Origin: Acidimicrobiaceae bacterium
GTDB taxonomy: Bacteria > Actinomycetota > Acidimicrobiia > Acidimicrobiales > UBA8190
Direction: 5' to 3'
Assembly: GCA_003151475.1 (NCBI GenBank)
Contig: PLXQ01000018.1
Coordinates: 64,001-117,925, forward strand
DNA length: 53,925 nt
A model generated the notes under the pieces. It worked only from the letters and a program-made list of their open reading frames with translations. It searched no databases and was not told the origin of the DNA. Position numbers and translations under genes: made by a program. The first letter of the stretch is position 1. Every line of letters begins with the position of its first letter. This document shows positions 16,208 to 24,771 of the stretch, in pieces.

Positions 16208-18118
16208 CTACGCCGTAGGCGCCTTGGTCGCACGCCGGCGACGGACAGCGCCGAGGCCGAGGAGCGAAAGGCCGAAGGCCAGGACGGCCAGCACGTAGGG
16301 ACTGGAGCCGGCCCACGGCTCACCCGTGTGCACGGACGAAGCGCCCTTGATGGCCACTCCGTTGGCCGTCTTGACCGAAGTGGTCGGGACCGTCGTGGTG
16401 GTGGTCGGCGTCCCGGCGCTGGTGGGCGGCGGGACCGGGTTGTCGGTGGTGTTGGTCGAGCAGCCACCGGCCGTGGTGCATCCGGGCTCGGTGAAAACTC
16501 CCGTGTTCAAGATGTGAGTCCCACCGGTGCCGGGGTTCACCTTGACGGCGAAGGTCAGGTTGTAGCTGGCGCCGGCCGGGAGGTTGGTGATGACCCAGGA
16601 GATGCTCGAGCCGGTCACTGTCACCGAGCACGTGGAAGCGGTGTTTGCCGGGCAGGCGGCCGCCGGCGTCGTGAGCGTCGTCCCCGTCGGAGCCGAGTCG
16701 GTCACGGTGATGCTGCCGGGGCCGGTGCCGATGTTCTTGGCCGACAGCGTGTAGTTGACGACGTCGCCGGGGTTGACCGAGTTCGAACCGGCGCTGTCGG
16801 ACTTCGACACGGTGAAGCTCGCCACCGTGATGGTCACGACATTGGTCGTACAGGTGGCGGACCCCGATGAGGCAACGCATCGCGGACCGGTCCAGCTCCC
16901 GCTGTTCAAGATGGACGTCGTATCGCTGGCGTTCACGGTGGCCTGGAAGGTCAGAGGGATGCTCGCTCCCACGACGATTCCCGCACCCAGAACGAAGGAG
17001 ACGGTCCGGGTCGACGAGTCGTAGGTGGCAGTGCAGCTCGGGCTGCTCGTGCCGGACAGAGCACCACACGAGGACGACGCATACGTGAGGCCGCTCGGGA
17101 CCACGTCGCTCACGGTGACCGCCGACTGGGTCGTGAAGGGAGTCAACTGGTTGGTCGGGTTGCTCACCGTCAGGGTGTAGATCACGGGGGCGGTCTGGCC
17201 GGCGGTAACTGATGTCACATTGGCCGACTTACCCACCGTGAGGCTGGTCACCGTCACGGCGACGGGCACCTGGTTGGATTGGCAATTCGGCGATGTCGTG
17301 CATCCGTTGCCGGTGAAAGTGGCCGTGTTCATAATCGTCTCCGCCGGATCGGTGAAGTTGGCTGTGACGGAGAAGGAGACGTCATAGGTGGCGCCGGCCG
17401 CCAGTCCGGCGGCCAGGGTGTATGTCACCGTCCCGTTCGACTCGCCGGGCGTGCACGTCGGTGTGCCACCGGTGACGCAGTGGACCGAACCGGCCACGTA
17501 GGTCAGGCCGGCCGGAATAATGTCGGACATATTGACCGCTGACGATGTGGCCAAGGCGGAGTTGTTCTTGATGGCCAGCGTGTAGACGACGGGGGTCGTC
17601 GATCCGGCGGGCACCGTGCCCGGCGAGACCGACTTCAGCACCGAGACCGAAGGCGGGAAGCAACCGGTCGGGAGGGTGACGCTGGCCGAGTTGTTCTGGG
17701 AGAAGGGACTCGGTTGAGGCCACGTCGATCCGACCTTGATGGTGACGGTGCCCGTGGTGGTGGCCGGCAGTGTCTGGGTAATGGTGGCCTGCGTTAGGGC
17801 GGACGTCGATCCCGGACTGATCGTGACGGTAGTGGCCGAGAGCGTGGTCAGGCCGCCCGTCACCGAATTCACCGTGGCCGTCTCTGTTTCATTGAAGTCG
17901 TTGGTGATTGTCCACGTGACCGTGTAGGAGCCCGCTGCCGTCGCACAGGAGGCCGCACCGGTGACGGTGGCGTTGTGGGCGAGGGCCGGCGTGGCGAAGA
18001 AGCCCACTCCGAGCAGGGCCATGATGGCGGCGAACGTGACCTTCAGGAAAGGCCGGAACCGGCGGCGATGGGCGCCTGCCTGATGCGCGTCCCTTGGGGT
18101 CGTATCGAGGTTGGTCAT
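16208..18118 (-). CDS. Cell-surface protein with DUF11 repeats and C-terminal membrane anchor
   Basis: A 636-residue surface protein. I use the ATG at 18118, preceded by AGGAACGAG, rather than the longer frame. A signal peptide ends near ATPALAHN. At least three DUF11 (immunoglobulin-like) repeats follow, each with the Y-T-L-x-x-x-N and D-x-x-P-x-G-x-T-x pattern (for example VVYTLAIKNNS with DIIPAGLTY, VIYTLTVSNPT with DVVPSGLTY, VNYTLSAKNIG with DSAPTGTTL). A Thr/Pro spacer leads to the motif HTGEPWAGS, one membrane helix and a basic RRRR tail. This is the layout of a sorting signal, but without LPxTG. The role is probably adhesion or envelope structure. Confidence 0.88.
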   Translation of the reverse strand: MTNLDTTPRDAHQAGAHRRRFRPFLKVTFAAIMALLGVGFFATPALAHNATVTGAASCATAAGSYTVTWTITNDFNETETATVNSVTGGLTTLSATTVTISPGSTSALTQATITQTLPATTTGTVTIKVGSTWPQPSPFSQNNSASVTLPTGCFPPSVSVLKSVSPGTVPAGSTTPVVYTLAIKNNSALATSSAVNMSDIIPAGLTYVAGSVHCVTGGTPTCTPGESNGTVTYTLAAGLAAGATYDVSFSVTANFTDPAETIMNTATFTGNGCTTSPNCQSNQVPVAVTVTSLTVGKSANVTSVTAGQTAPVIYTLTVSNPTNQLTPFTTQSAVTVSDVVPSGLTYASSSCGALSGTSSPSCTATYDSSTRTVSFVLGAGIVVGASIPLTFQATVNASDTTSILNSGSWTGPRCVASSGSATCTTNVVTITVASFTVSKSDSAGSNSVNPGDVVNYTLSAKNIGTGPGSITVTDSAPTGTTLTTPAAACPANTASTCSVTVTGSSISWVITNLPAGASYNLTFAVKVNPGTGGTHILNTGVFTEPGCTTAGGCSTNTTDNPVPPPTSAGTPTTTTTVPTTSVKTANGVAIKGASSVHTGEPWAGSSPYVLAVLAFGLSLLGLGAVRRRRATKAPTA

Positions 18119-18399
18119 GTCTCGTTCCTGGTCGGTGAATAGAGAGTTCTGCAGCACTCAGAGTGAGCATTACACCTCAACCCGCCCCCGCCCTCGGGTA
18201 AACAACCACCCAACTCGTGGAGAAGCTCGTCATATATGAGGAGAGCATCGCGGGTTCCTCGCACCCTGTGCTGGCCGACCGACGACACGTGCGAATACCG
18301 CTGAGAACGCTTTCACGATGTCGGAGAGCGATATTGCGGCGAAGAGGGTATCCTTGAAGGCAGACCGGTTGGAGGGGCCAGCAGGCGGAGGACCGGAGA

Positions 18400-19014
18400 A
18401 TGTTTCGTTCGTTGCGCGGCATCGCTACTGTGAGCGCGGCTATCACCACAGCCGCGGCGATGCTGTTCGTCATCCCTGCTGACCAGGCGTCGGCCCTCCC
18501 CTCCCCGAGCATCAGCTCTTTCAACCCCGCATCGGCGGCGGTGGGGGCCATAGTCACCATCGACGGCTCGGGTTTCTCGTCGGCGACCGGGGTGTCGTTC
18601 AACTTCAACCCGGCGCAGTTCACGATCGTGAACGACTCCGAAATCAGCGCCACCGTGCCGCTCGCAGAGGACCGGGGGCCCATTCAGGTCACCAGTGCCG
18701 AAAGCACGGCCACGTCGGCGTCGACCTTCACCCTGCTGGGTTTCTACGTGACCACGACATCGCTCGTCGATGCCCGACCCGGCTTCAGCTACTCCGTGCA
18801 GCTGGAAGCGGCCGGGGGCACGGGGCCGTACCGATGGACAAAGACAGGAACCCTGCCCAAAGGCTTGGCCATGACTCGAGCCGGGGTGCTGTCGGGGTTG
18901 CCGAGTATCAAGAAGGCAGTCCCGGGGACCTACACCTTCAGTGTCAGTGTCCGTGATTCGACAAAGCACGGTCGCCTGGTGGCCACCAGAGCGCTCTCGC
19001 TCACTGTGACGTAG
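18400..19014 (+). CDS. Exported IPT/TIG plus Ig-like domain protein
   Basis: A 204-residue secreted protein with signal peptide cleaved near QASALPSP. Residues 36-110 form an IPT/TIG domain: ISSFNPASAAVGAIVTI followed by GSGFSSATGVSFN is the classic pattern. The remainder is a putative-Ig (He_PIG-like) domain with PGFSYSVQLEAAGGTGPYRW and LPKGLAMTRAGVLSGLPS. Start ATG has a good Shine-Dalgarno sequence (GGAGGACCGGAGA). Such domains usually mediate binding to carbohydrates or neighbouring surface proteins. It is divergent from the DUF11 protein, about 280 bp away, and the two probably sit together at the cell surface. Confidence 0.85.
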   Translation: MFRSLRGIATVSAAITTAAAMLFVIPADQASALPSPSISSFNPASAAVGAIVTIDGSGFSSATGVSFNFNPAQFTIVNDSEISATVPLAEDRGPIQVTSAESTATSASTFTLLGFYVTTTSLVDARPGFSYSVQLEAAGGTGPYRWTKTGTLPKGLAMTRAGVLSGLPSIKKAVPGTYTFSVSVRDSTKHGRLVATRALSLTVT

Positions 19015-19192
19015 ACGGCCGACAGCGGGCCCTCATGCGAGAGGGGCCAGTGCGAGAACAGTCCTACCAGCCAGTCGCCAGTCAAGAGCGTTGGTGGAGG
19101 GTTGATCATCCATTGACCGGGCGTTGCACCGGAACATGCACACTGGAACTCGTGCCTCGGGCATGGAACGTCGACAAAAGGTGAGCGCGCAA

Positions 19193-19471
19193 ATGGTGAG
19201 TCGTTATGCACTGATGTTCGACGGAGGTTCGAGAGGTCCCCGGAAGGCCCTGGCCGAGCACCTGACGTGCCGGGCCTGCCAAGGGCACCATGTGGTACCC
19301 ATCGACGCCCTCAACGCCCTCGCCGCCAACGGATACCGGTTCCGTTCCGCCGAGCAAAGCCGTTTCGCCCAGAGTGGTCTCGCCGTGGGTCCCCACGAAA
19401 TTCCGACTCACCAGTGTCGCGACTGCGGATCTCAATGGACCGGTACCGGAGCCGCTCCCGTTCAATCGTGA
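19193..19471 (+). CDS. Small zinc-ribbon-like protein
   Basis: A 92-residue product with two Cys pairs, CRACQ near residue 28 and CRDCG near residue 81, spaced as a zinc ribbon, and a polar region between them. The ATG at 19193 follows AAGGTGAG at a normal distance, so it is preferred over upstream TTG or ATG codons at 19124, 19136 and 19163. No signal peptide. It may bind zinc and a nucleic acid or protein partner, but no named family is recognised. It is followed on the same strand by the DUF1003 membrane protein 82 bp later. Confidence 0.62.
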   Translation: MVSRYALMFDGGSRGPRKALAEHLTCRACQGHHVVPIDALNALAANGYRFRSAEQSRFAQSGLAVGPHEIPTHQCRDCGSQWTGTGAAPVQS

Positions 19472-19553
19472 TCTAGGGGTTCCCGCCACGGACGTTGGTG
19501 CCACCGGAAGCGATCTATCTCTCTGCGGCCCAAGTGCGCGACCATCCTTCGCG

Positions 19554-20054
19554 GTGAAACCCGCCTGGCAGAGCCATTGGCACAAACATCCGGGCGAGCG
19601 ATCGGGGCAGCTCTCTCGGAGGGAAGCGGCCGCCGACCGTTTGCGCAGCATCATGGGGTCGTGGCCCTTAGTCTTCGGCTTCTTCGCCATCATGATCCTC
19701 TGGGCCGTCGTGAACACGCTCCTTCTGGCTCACCTGGACCACCACAAGGCCTTCGACCCGTATCTCTATATCCTGCTCAACCTGTTCCTCTCCATGCTCG
19801 CCGGTGTCCAGGCCGCGGCACTTCTCGTTGCCGCCAAACGAGAGGATGCATTGTCCTCTGAGATCGCCGTTCACACCGAACACAACTCCGACGACATCAA
19901 GAGCCTCATTCGGGAGAACACGACGCTCACCGCCCAGGTGAAGCAGACCACCGATCTCCCAGAGGAGATCCACCTTCATGTCACCAACATCGGCAAGAAG
20001 CTCGGTGCCGAGATGGGCCGATTCGGCCCGGGTGAGTTCCCGTCGACCCCTTAG
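19554..20054 (+). CDS. DUF1003 family membrane protein
   Basis: A 166-residue membrane protein of unknown function. The two helices are the DUF1003 hallmark: SWPLVFGFFAIMILWAVVNTLLL, then FDPYLYILLNLFLSMLAGVQAAALLVAAKRE, where FDPYP-like and ILLN are near invariant. A charged C-terminal region with IHLHVTNIGKKLG follows. I start at the GTG at 19554, which places about 35 residues before the first helix as in other members; an ATG at 19290 would only add sequence that shadows the zinc-ribbon gene. The Shine-Dalgarno sequence is poor. The last four bases overlap the end of the convergent PLDc_N gene. Confidence 0.82.
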   Translation: MKPAWQSHWHKHPGERSGQLSRREAAADRLRSIMGSWPLVFGFFAIMILWAVVNTLLLAHLDHHKAFDPYLYILLNLFLSMLAGVQAAALLVAAKREDALSSEIAVHTEHNSDDIKSLIRENTTLTAQVKQTTDLPEEIHLHVTNIGKKLGAEMGRFGPGEFPSTP

Positions 20055-20470
20055 GCGGGCGGGAGGGAGGTCGAGCCCCCACCGAGCTCTCGACGGCGAA
20101 GTTCCTCCTCGCGCCGCTTGAGCTGCGCCTCCCACATGTGCAGACGCGTCTGCTCCTCGCGGTGCCGAAGGATGGGGCTCAGGTGATCGAGAGATCCGTC
20201 GTCCAGAGCGGGAGCCGTGGAGACGATCCTGGGCGGTCGGCCCGAGCCGTAGCGCTCGGGATCGTGGGCCTGACGGGTCCATATCCGGGGCCGACCGAGG
20301 CCGAGCCAGAGGATCGAGCCGATATCGGGCAATAGGAGCACGATAAGAAGCCACACGAGCTTGGGGAGGTGGCGGATGATGATGTCGTCCGTCGTCACGA
20401 CGTCATAAATGCAGTAGATCCAGAGGATCAGGAATCCAATGGCGACAATCCCGCCGACGATGTCCGGCAT
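20051..20470 (-). CDS. PLDc_N domain membrane protein
   Basis: A 139-residue protein starting at the ATG at 20470, which has AGGGGG 7 bp upstream (a GTG directly before it is the alternative). Residues 1-65 are a two-helix PLDc_N domain (phospholipase D nuclease N-terminal region): ILWIYCIYDVVTTD, then PKLVWLLIVLLLPDIGSILWLGLGRP, as found in many actinobacterial proteins without any phospholipase part. The C-terminal half is cytosolic, basic and coiled-coil prone (WEAQLKRREEELRRRE). Probably an envelope stress or membrane-scaffold protein; function unknown. It ends overlapping the DUF1003 gene. Confidence 0.85.
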   Translation of the reverse strand: MPDIVGGIVAIGFLILWIYCIYDVVTTDDIIIRHLPKLVWLLIVLLLPDIGSILWLGLGRPRIWTRQAHDPERYGSGRPPRIVSTAPALDDGSLDHLSPILRHREEQTRLHMWEAQLKRREEELRRRELGGGSTSLPPA

Positions 20471-20823
20471 CACAACCCCCTAGGGCGGCAGCGCGTTACC
20501 CCTCTGTTTTACGGTAGCCGAAGGGCCCTTGGTAGGAACAATGGATAATTGCCCCAGCGCGCTGAAATGAGCTGATCGGGTACAGCAGATATACGCCCCG
20601 GTGACCCCGGAGGCAAGGAGGGCGCCATTGCCGCCACCGGGGTCCGACTGTCACCTCGAGGACGAAGGTCATCAGGCCTTCTCACCGCCCATGCAGAGAC
20701 TGGGCCAGGCCGTCACCAGCCACTCAGAAGCGAGCGGCTACGGAGCCGGCCACCCCGGCGATCGCATTGTGTCTCAAGTCCCCGAGCTCGCTGGTCGAAA
20801 TCCTATGAATCCAGGGGGTTCAA
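20471..20823. other. Intergenic region, no recognisable gene
   Basis: About 350 bp between the PLDc_N gene and the small gene at 20824. The part near 20490-20590 is relatively A/T-rich and probably holds the divergent promoters. A short open frame at 20601 on the plus strand has no ribosome-binding site or family resemblance. Confidence 0.6.
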
Positions 20824-21111
20824 ATGGTCCATCAAGGCATGCCGGACGATATCCATCTGCTAGTCGAGACAGCGCACGAACCCCCACCCACGCTGGAACC
20901 GGGCACGAAGATTTGCGTACGTAATCGCTTCCTCGGTGACTGGAGCAAGGGTTTCGAGGTGGCCGAAGTACTGGGCGACGGCTATCGGATACGCAGGGTC
21001 TCCGACGGCCTGGATTTTCCCGACGTATTCCCCGTGGCCGACGTGCGCTTGGAGCGACGGAATCACCCCGAACGTGATGTCGTTGGGTCCTATCTCGATC
21101 GCGAGATCTGA
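20824..21111 (+). CDS. Small conserved-type actinobacterial protein
   Basis: A 95-residue soluble product with a strong Shine-Dalgarno sequence (CAGGGGGTTCAA before the ATG). The middle, GTKICVRNRFLGDWSKGFEVAEV followed by GYRIRRVSDG and FPVADVRLE, has the look of a small SH3/Tudor-like barrel that I have seen in short uncharacterised actinobacterial proteins. No membrane helix or signal peptide. Function unknown. It precedes the secreted protein at 21275 on the same strand by 163 bp. Confidence 0.68.
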   Translation: MVHQGMPDDIHLLVETAHEPPPTLEPGTKICVRNRFLGDWSKGFEVAEVLGDGYRIRRVSDGLDFPDVFPVADVRLERRNHPERDVVGSYLDREI

Positions 21112-21274
21112 CCCGGGCGCGCCGCTTTCAACCTCGCTCCGGGGAGCCGGCCGAAAACGGCCCTGTGATGCGGGTTCAGTCGCAACAATGGACCCTTTGG
21201 TCTTCGACAGCGCGCCGGCCACACTCCCGGATCTATGGTGACGCGGCTCGGTGAGGACTGCGGGAGGTCGTTCA

Positions 21275-21880
21275 ATGCGGATCAGGTCTCGTATCGCTCT
21301 TGTTATCACGGTGACGGGATTGGCATTCGGGGGATTCTCTGCGGCGACCGTTTCTGCGGCTCCCCATCAGCCCACCAACTCCGTCGTCGACTCCTACAGT
21401 TGCAGCGTCTCGACGCCAGAAGGCACGTTCCCGTACTCGGCTAGCGCGACATTCACGGGGTCCACACCAGCGGCGGTGCCCGTCGGCGCCACGGTGCTTA
21501 TCGGCGGCTTTCAGGCGAGAGTCTCCGTCCCGGGATCGGTACTCGATGAGGCCTACGGCTACGGCGTTCGCACCATCGCAGCGAGCGTGACGGCGTTCGA
21601 TGTCACTGCCACCGACGCCACCGTCGCCACTGTGAACATCGCCAAAAGGGCGGTCAAAGTCGGACATGCGCGGTTGGCCCCGAGTGGTAACCCGTCGCTC
21701 GCTGTCAACATCCCTCGGATAGCGGCGAAGGTCGGGAGCTGGGTGGCCAGTACGAAGGGCACGATGGCTTTCTCGCCCGGCGATGCCACCTTGCACTTCA
21801 AGACGAACCTGGGCAGCTTGAACGTGCAGTGCTCGCCGAGCCCCCCGAATTCAGCGCTCTCGACCACCACTGTCGACTAA
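21275..21880 (+). CDS. Secreted protein, unknown function
   Basis: A 201-residue exported protein. The ATG at 21275 is chosen because GGGAGG lies 7 bp upstream and a signal peptide follows directly (basic start, hydrophobic core, cleavage near VSAAPHQP). The mature protein is rich in Thr, Val, Ala and Ser, predicted all-beta, with one early Cys (YSCSV) and one late Cys (VQCSP) that could form a disulfide joining both ends. It resembles in build a group of actinobacterial secreted beta-sandwich proteins, but I cannot assign a family. Confidence 0.72.
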   Translation: MRIRSRIALVITVTGLAFGGFSAATVSAAPHQPTNSVVDSYSCSVSTPEGTFPYSASATFTGSTPAAVPVGATVLIGGFQARVSVPGSVLDEAYGYGVRTIAASVTAFDVTATDATVATVNIAKRAVKVGHARLAPSGNPSLAVNIPRIAAKVGSWVASTKGTMAFSPGDATLHFKTNLGSLNVQCSPSPPNSALSTTTVD

Positions 21881-22524
21881 CGCTCTCGAGGCGACGCAGA
21901 GCACCGACCCCATCGCCGTTGCGGTCTCGGTCTCCTGAAGCTGAATGTTTCCGGAGGCCGACATGGACGCCGTCTGAGATGTAACCAGCCTGCAGGCACG
22001 ATGTCTGTGGTGCCCAGGTCCGGGTGATTCAGCGCGGTTACTTTCCGCGAAGCCCTCAACCCATCGCCTACGGCGTCTGGGCCCCCGACGTCCACTCCGG
22101 TGTGCGCTGCCCGACCCCGACGGCGGTCCTCAGGTAGGTCGCTCCGTCGCCCCCAAAAACGGCGCCGACCACCGCAACCCAGACCCGACGTGCGACGTCG
22201 ACCGAGCCGGCCCAAAGGGGCGGGCCCCTCCGGACCCCTCCGGACTCCCGACCATCCACGAAGCCATGAATCCCACAGAGAGTGGGGGCCTGCGCACGAT
22301 CCAGGCTCCAACTCGACGGAATCCCGATTACTACTCGTGGTGGTCAGGGGGGCCTTATATGCGGTTTCATCATTGTTAGTGATGACATCAGCACTACTCG
22401 GCACCGAAAATCGATCTCTATAGAGGCGCCCAGCGAGGGCTCCCAACGAGAAGGCGAGCCACGACGGCACCCGGGGAGAACTCCCCGCCGACACAGGGAC
22501 CGTCGACCAAGGAGCGGAAGGCAA
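21881..22524. other. Long intergenic region with a likely promoter near its right end
   Basis: About 640 bp. The left two thirds are G/C-rich with no convincing gene; the minus-strand frame filling most of it has low-complexity Arg/Gly/Pro composition. An A/T-rich patch at 22350-22425 is the best place for the promoter of the gene at 22525 and contains the dyad annotated separately. Confidence 0.6.
22378..22395. promoter_or_regulatory. 18-bp dyad, possible operator
   Basis: agtgatgacatcagcact is an inverted repeat with half-sites AGTGNTGA / TCANCACT, one mismatched pair and a 2-bp centre. It lies about 130 bp upstream of the ATG at 22525 inside the A/T-rich patch. The cognate regulator is unknown. 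Confidence 0.35.
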
Positions 22525-23487
22525 ATGAATCTCCGTCAGAGCGGTCTTTCACGGTTTACAACCCTGACTGTGGTGGTGGCCATGGTCCTCCTTGGCATGA
22601 CAGGGGTCGCCTCGGCCAAGACGAGTAGGGCGACCCCGGCCAAGTGCATCAAGCACCCCCAGGCCAAGAAGTGCCAGAGCGCTGGTGGCGGTGCGACCGG
22701 TTCGGGCGGGGCGCTGCCTCAGATCCAGGTCCTCGTCTCCCCCAATCCTTTGGTCGAGACGGGGCAGTCGCAGATCCACGCGATTATCCAGGTAGAGACC
22801 CAGCCGTCGTTCGCCGGTGACGAGGTGACAATCCAATCGTCTCAGCTGTTGGCTTCGTGCGCCCCCAACAGCGTGCAGTTCGTCACCAACCAGAGGGGTG
22901 CGGGACCGGGATTTTTCTCCAATAGCATCACCGTCGCCCTCGACAACGACGGCAATGTCACGGTTGCGCTATACGCCAATGACTGTGCCCCAGGAACGAG
23001 CGTGATCGAGGCTGACCTCGATGTTGCTCCGTTCCTGACGGCTCTCACCACGCTCACCGCGCTGCCTCCGCAGGTGACGCCGGAAGGCCTGACGGGAGTC
23101 CCGAATAACGAGGTCGAGACCGGTGACACCACTAATATCTCGAGCCCGAGCGGAGACTCGGACGTCTACGCCGTCTTCTACGTCGAGACGAGCCCGGTGT
23201 ATGCCGAACAGACGGCGAAGATCTTCTCGCCCCAGCTCGAGGCTCGGTGCATCGAAGGGTACTGGTGGCAGGGAGGAAACGGCGGCTCTGTGACGAGCGA
23301 ACCCACCGGCATCATCAATCCCAATGGCCCGGCGTCCATTTTGGATGACGATGGGAACGCCGTCTTCGTGTTCTTCGGAGCGTCGTGTGCGGCGGGCGAT
23401 TCGCAGATAATCGCCGAAGTGGAGGCCGGAACCCACCCGACCTATATCTTCGACTACACGATTCTGCCGCCCGCACCGACCATCTGA
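22525..23487 (+). CDS. Secreted protein with an internal domain duplication
   Basis: A 320-residue exported protein. ATG at 22525 has AAGGAGCGGAAG upstream; the signal peptide ends near VASAKTSR. Two related beta-rich units follow: the first contains NPLVETGQSQIHAIIQVET and SSQLLASCAP, the second NNEVETGDTTNI, AVFYVETSPVYAEQ and SPQLEARCIE. In each, VETG, a V-E-T-x-P strand, S-x-Q-L and a Cys recur in the same order, ending with a D-D/N-x-G-N-x-x-V strand and a second Cys. The units look like tandem Ig-like extracellular domains with one disulfide each. No known family is named. Confidence 0.78.
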   Translation: MNLRQSGLSRFTTLTVVVAMVLLGMTGVASAKTSRATPAKCIKHPQAKKCQSAGGGATGSGGALPQIQVLVSPNPLVETGQSQIHAIIQVETQPSFAGDEVTIQSSQLLASCAPNSVQFVTNQRGAGPGFFSNSITVALDNDGNVTVALYANDCAPGTSVIEADLDVAPFLTALTTLTALPPQVTPEGLTGVPNNEVETGDTTNISSPSGDSDVYAVFYVETSPVYAEQTAKIFSPQLEARCIEGYWWQGGNGGSVTSEPTGIINPNGPASILDDDGNAVFVFFGASCAAGDSQIIAEVEAGTHPTYIFDYTILPPAPTI

Positions 23488-23666
23488 GGCAACGAACGTA
23501 CGTTTGGGAACCCGGGCAAGAGGAGGCCTCCACGGGCACAGTTCCCGTTGGGAAGGCCACGTCCATAAGCAGGCATTTTCGTCAAATCTGCCGATGCGGT
23601 CTTTCCGCCACCCTTCGTAGGCTTTTGGCCGGGTGGGTCCGTAGGGTCCGCCAAGGGAGTGGCGAC

Positions 23667-24737
23667 ATGGCTGCGCACAATGGGACCCGGAACTCAAACG
23701 GCGGACGCCGGTCCCGGGAGGGTAAGGGGTCCCGCTCCCCTGTCGTCGGTGCTCAGGTCCTCCACGCCCTCGCTTCGCCCTCGCCTCATCGGGACACGAG
23801 ACTTTCAGGGGGGCCAGAGCGAGAGGCACCCGAGGTGCAGTACCTGGTGCTGCCCGACCCCACCAGCCCCTATTTGCTGGCCCGAGTCCGCTGGCCCGAT
23901 ATCGCTCAGGCGATCAGCGCAGGACGACCCGAGTGGCAGGACGACATGGGCCTGTTCGATCTGCCCAACGAACCGACCAGTGCAATTGTGACCCCTGCCC
24001 GGGCAGCATCTATAGCGGCGGGCTGGGGAGCCAACCTCACTTCCGACGCGACCGCCAGCGCGTCCGGACCGGCCCTCATCCGACGTATGCCGGCCAACTG
24101 GTCCAACTTGGCGCCAGCGGAGAAGCGCGCCTGGTCCCTCGAGGGCGTGGTCGCGTCACCACTCGCAGGTCAGGGTCGCTCCCGGCGCAGGGTGCCTGCG
24201 CCTTCAGGTTCTTGGCCGGGTCGCTGGCGATCGCTTCTCCGGCGGCGCCGGCCGCCGCAGCAATCGCACCTCGAGGCACCGGAGCGAATCTGGGAGTCCT
24301 CGAGCACCGCCGCCGTCATCTTTGAACGCGAGGAGAGAGGCGATCCGCTGTTCGAATCGCTTCCAGCGATCGTTCTCAGTGGAGCCGACGTGCACGCCGC
24401 GGAAGACGACAGCAAACTTCCGGCGGTCTTCTCCAGGATGGGCGGCGGATCGAGCAAGGGCCCGGTGGCGGTAACAGACAAGGCCCCGCGCACCAACGGG
24501 CGCGGGCCCGTGCCGCACGACGGCTCGCCTTTGCGGGACGAAGATCCCGTGGCAGAAAGCACCATTTGCGACGATCTCGCTGACGTGGGCCGGGAAGGAA
24601 CGTCCATACCCCAGAGCGGCTTTGAAGGAGCGGGCGACGTGCTCTGGGGCGACGAAAACGGGGTCGACATGGACCGCGACGTCGCATCGGGGAACCTGAT
24701 CGCCCGCCGATCGAGCGAGTCCAGGATCACATCTTGA
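23667..24737 (+). CDS. Hypothetical protein, 356 aa, mosaic basic/acidic
   Basis: Starts at an ATG with AAGGGAG upstream. The first 35 residues are basic and disordered, the region 60-150 looks folded (QYLVLPDPTSPYLLARVRWPDIAQAI), a basic linker follows near residue 180 (SRRRVPAPS to LLRRRRPP), and the C-terminal 150 residues are acidic and low in hydrophobics, so probably disordered. No family recognised. Codons remain mostly G/C-ending to the stop. An antisense frame also looks superficially coding at 24204-24869, so the 3' half is less certain. The next gene, the signal-peptidase-like protein, begins 34 bp downstream. Confidence 0.55.
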   Translation: MAAHNGTRNSNGGRRSREGKGSRSPVVGAQVLHALASPSPHRDTRLSGGPEREAPEVQYLVLPDPTSPYLLARVRWPDIAQAISAGRPEWQDDMGLFDLPNEPTSAIVTPARAASIAAGWGANLTSDATASASGPALIRRMPANWSNLAPAEKRAWSLEGVVASPLAGQGRSRRRVPAPSGSWPGRWRSLLRRRRPPQQSHLEAPERIWESSSTAAVIFEREERGDPLFESLPAIVLSGADVHAAEDDSKLPAVFSRMGGGSSKGPVAVTDKAPRTNGRGPVPHDGSPLRDEDPVAESTICDDLADVGREGTSIPQSGFEGAGDVLWGDENGVDMDRDVASGNLIARRSSESRITS

Positions 24738-24771
24738 CCCGTGGCGCCGAGAGAGGTCCCTGACAATTCCG

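Noticed and set aside
21877..22524. 215-codon minus-strand frame in the intergenic region
   Set aside because: Low-complexity Arg/Pro/Gly composition, no motif, and no ribosome-binding site.
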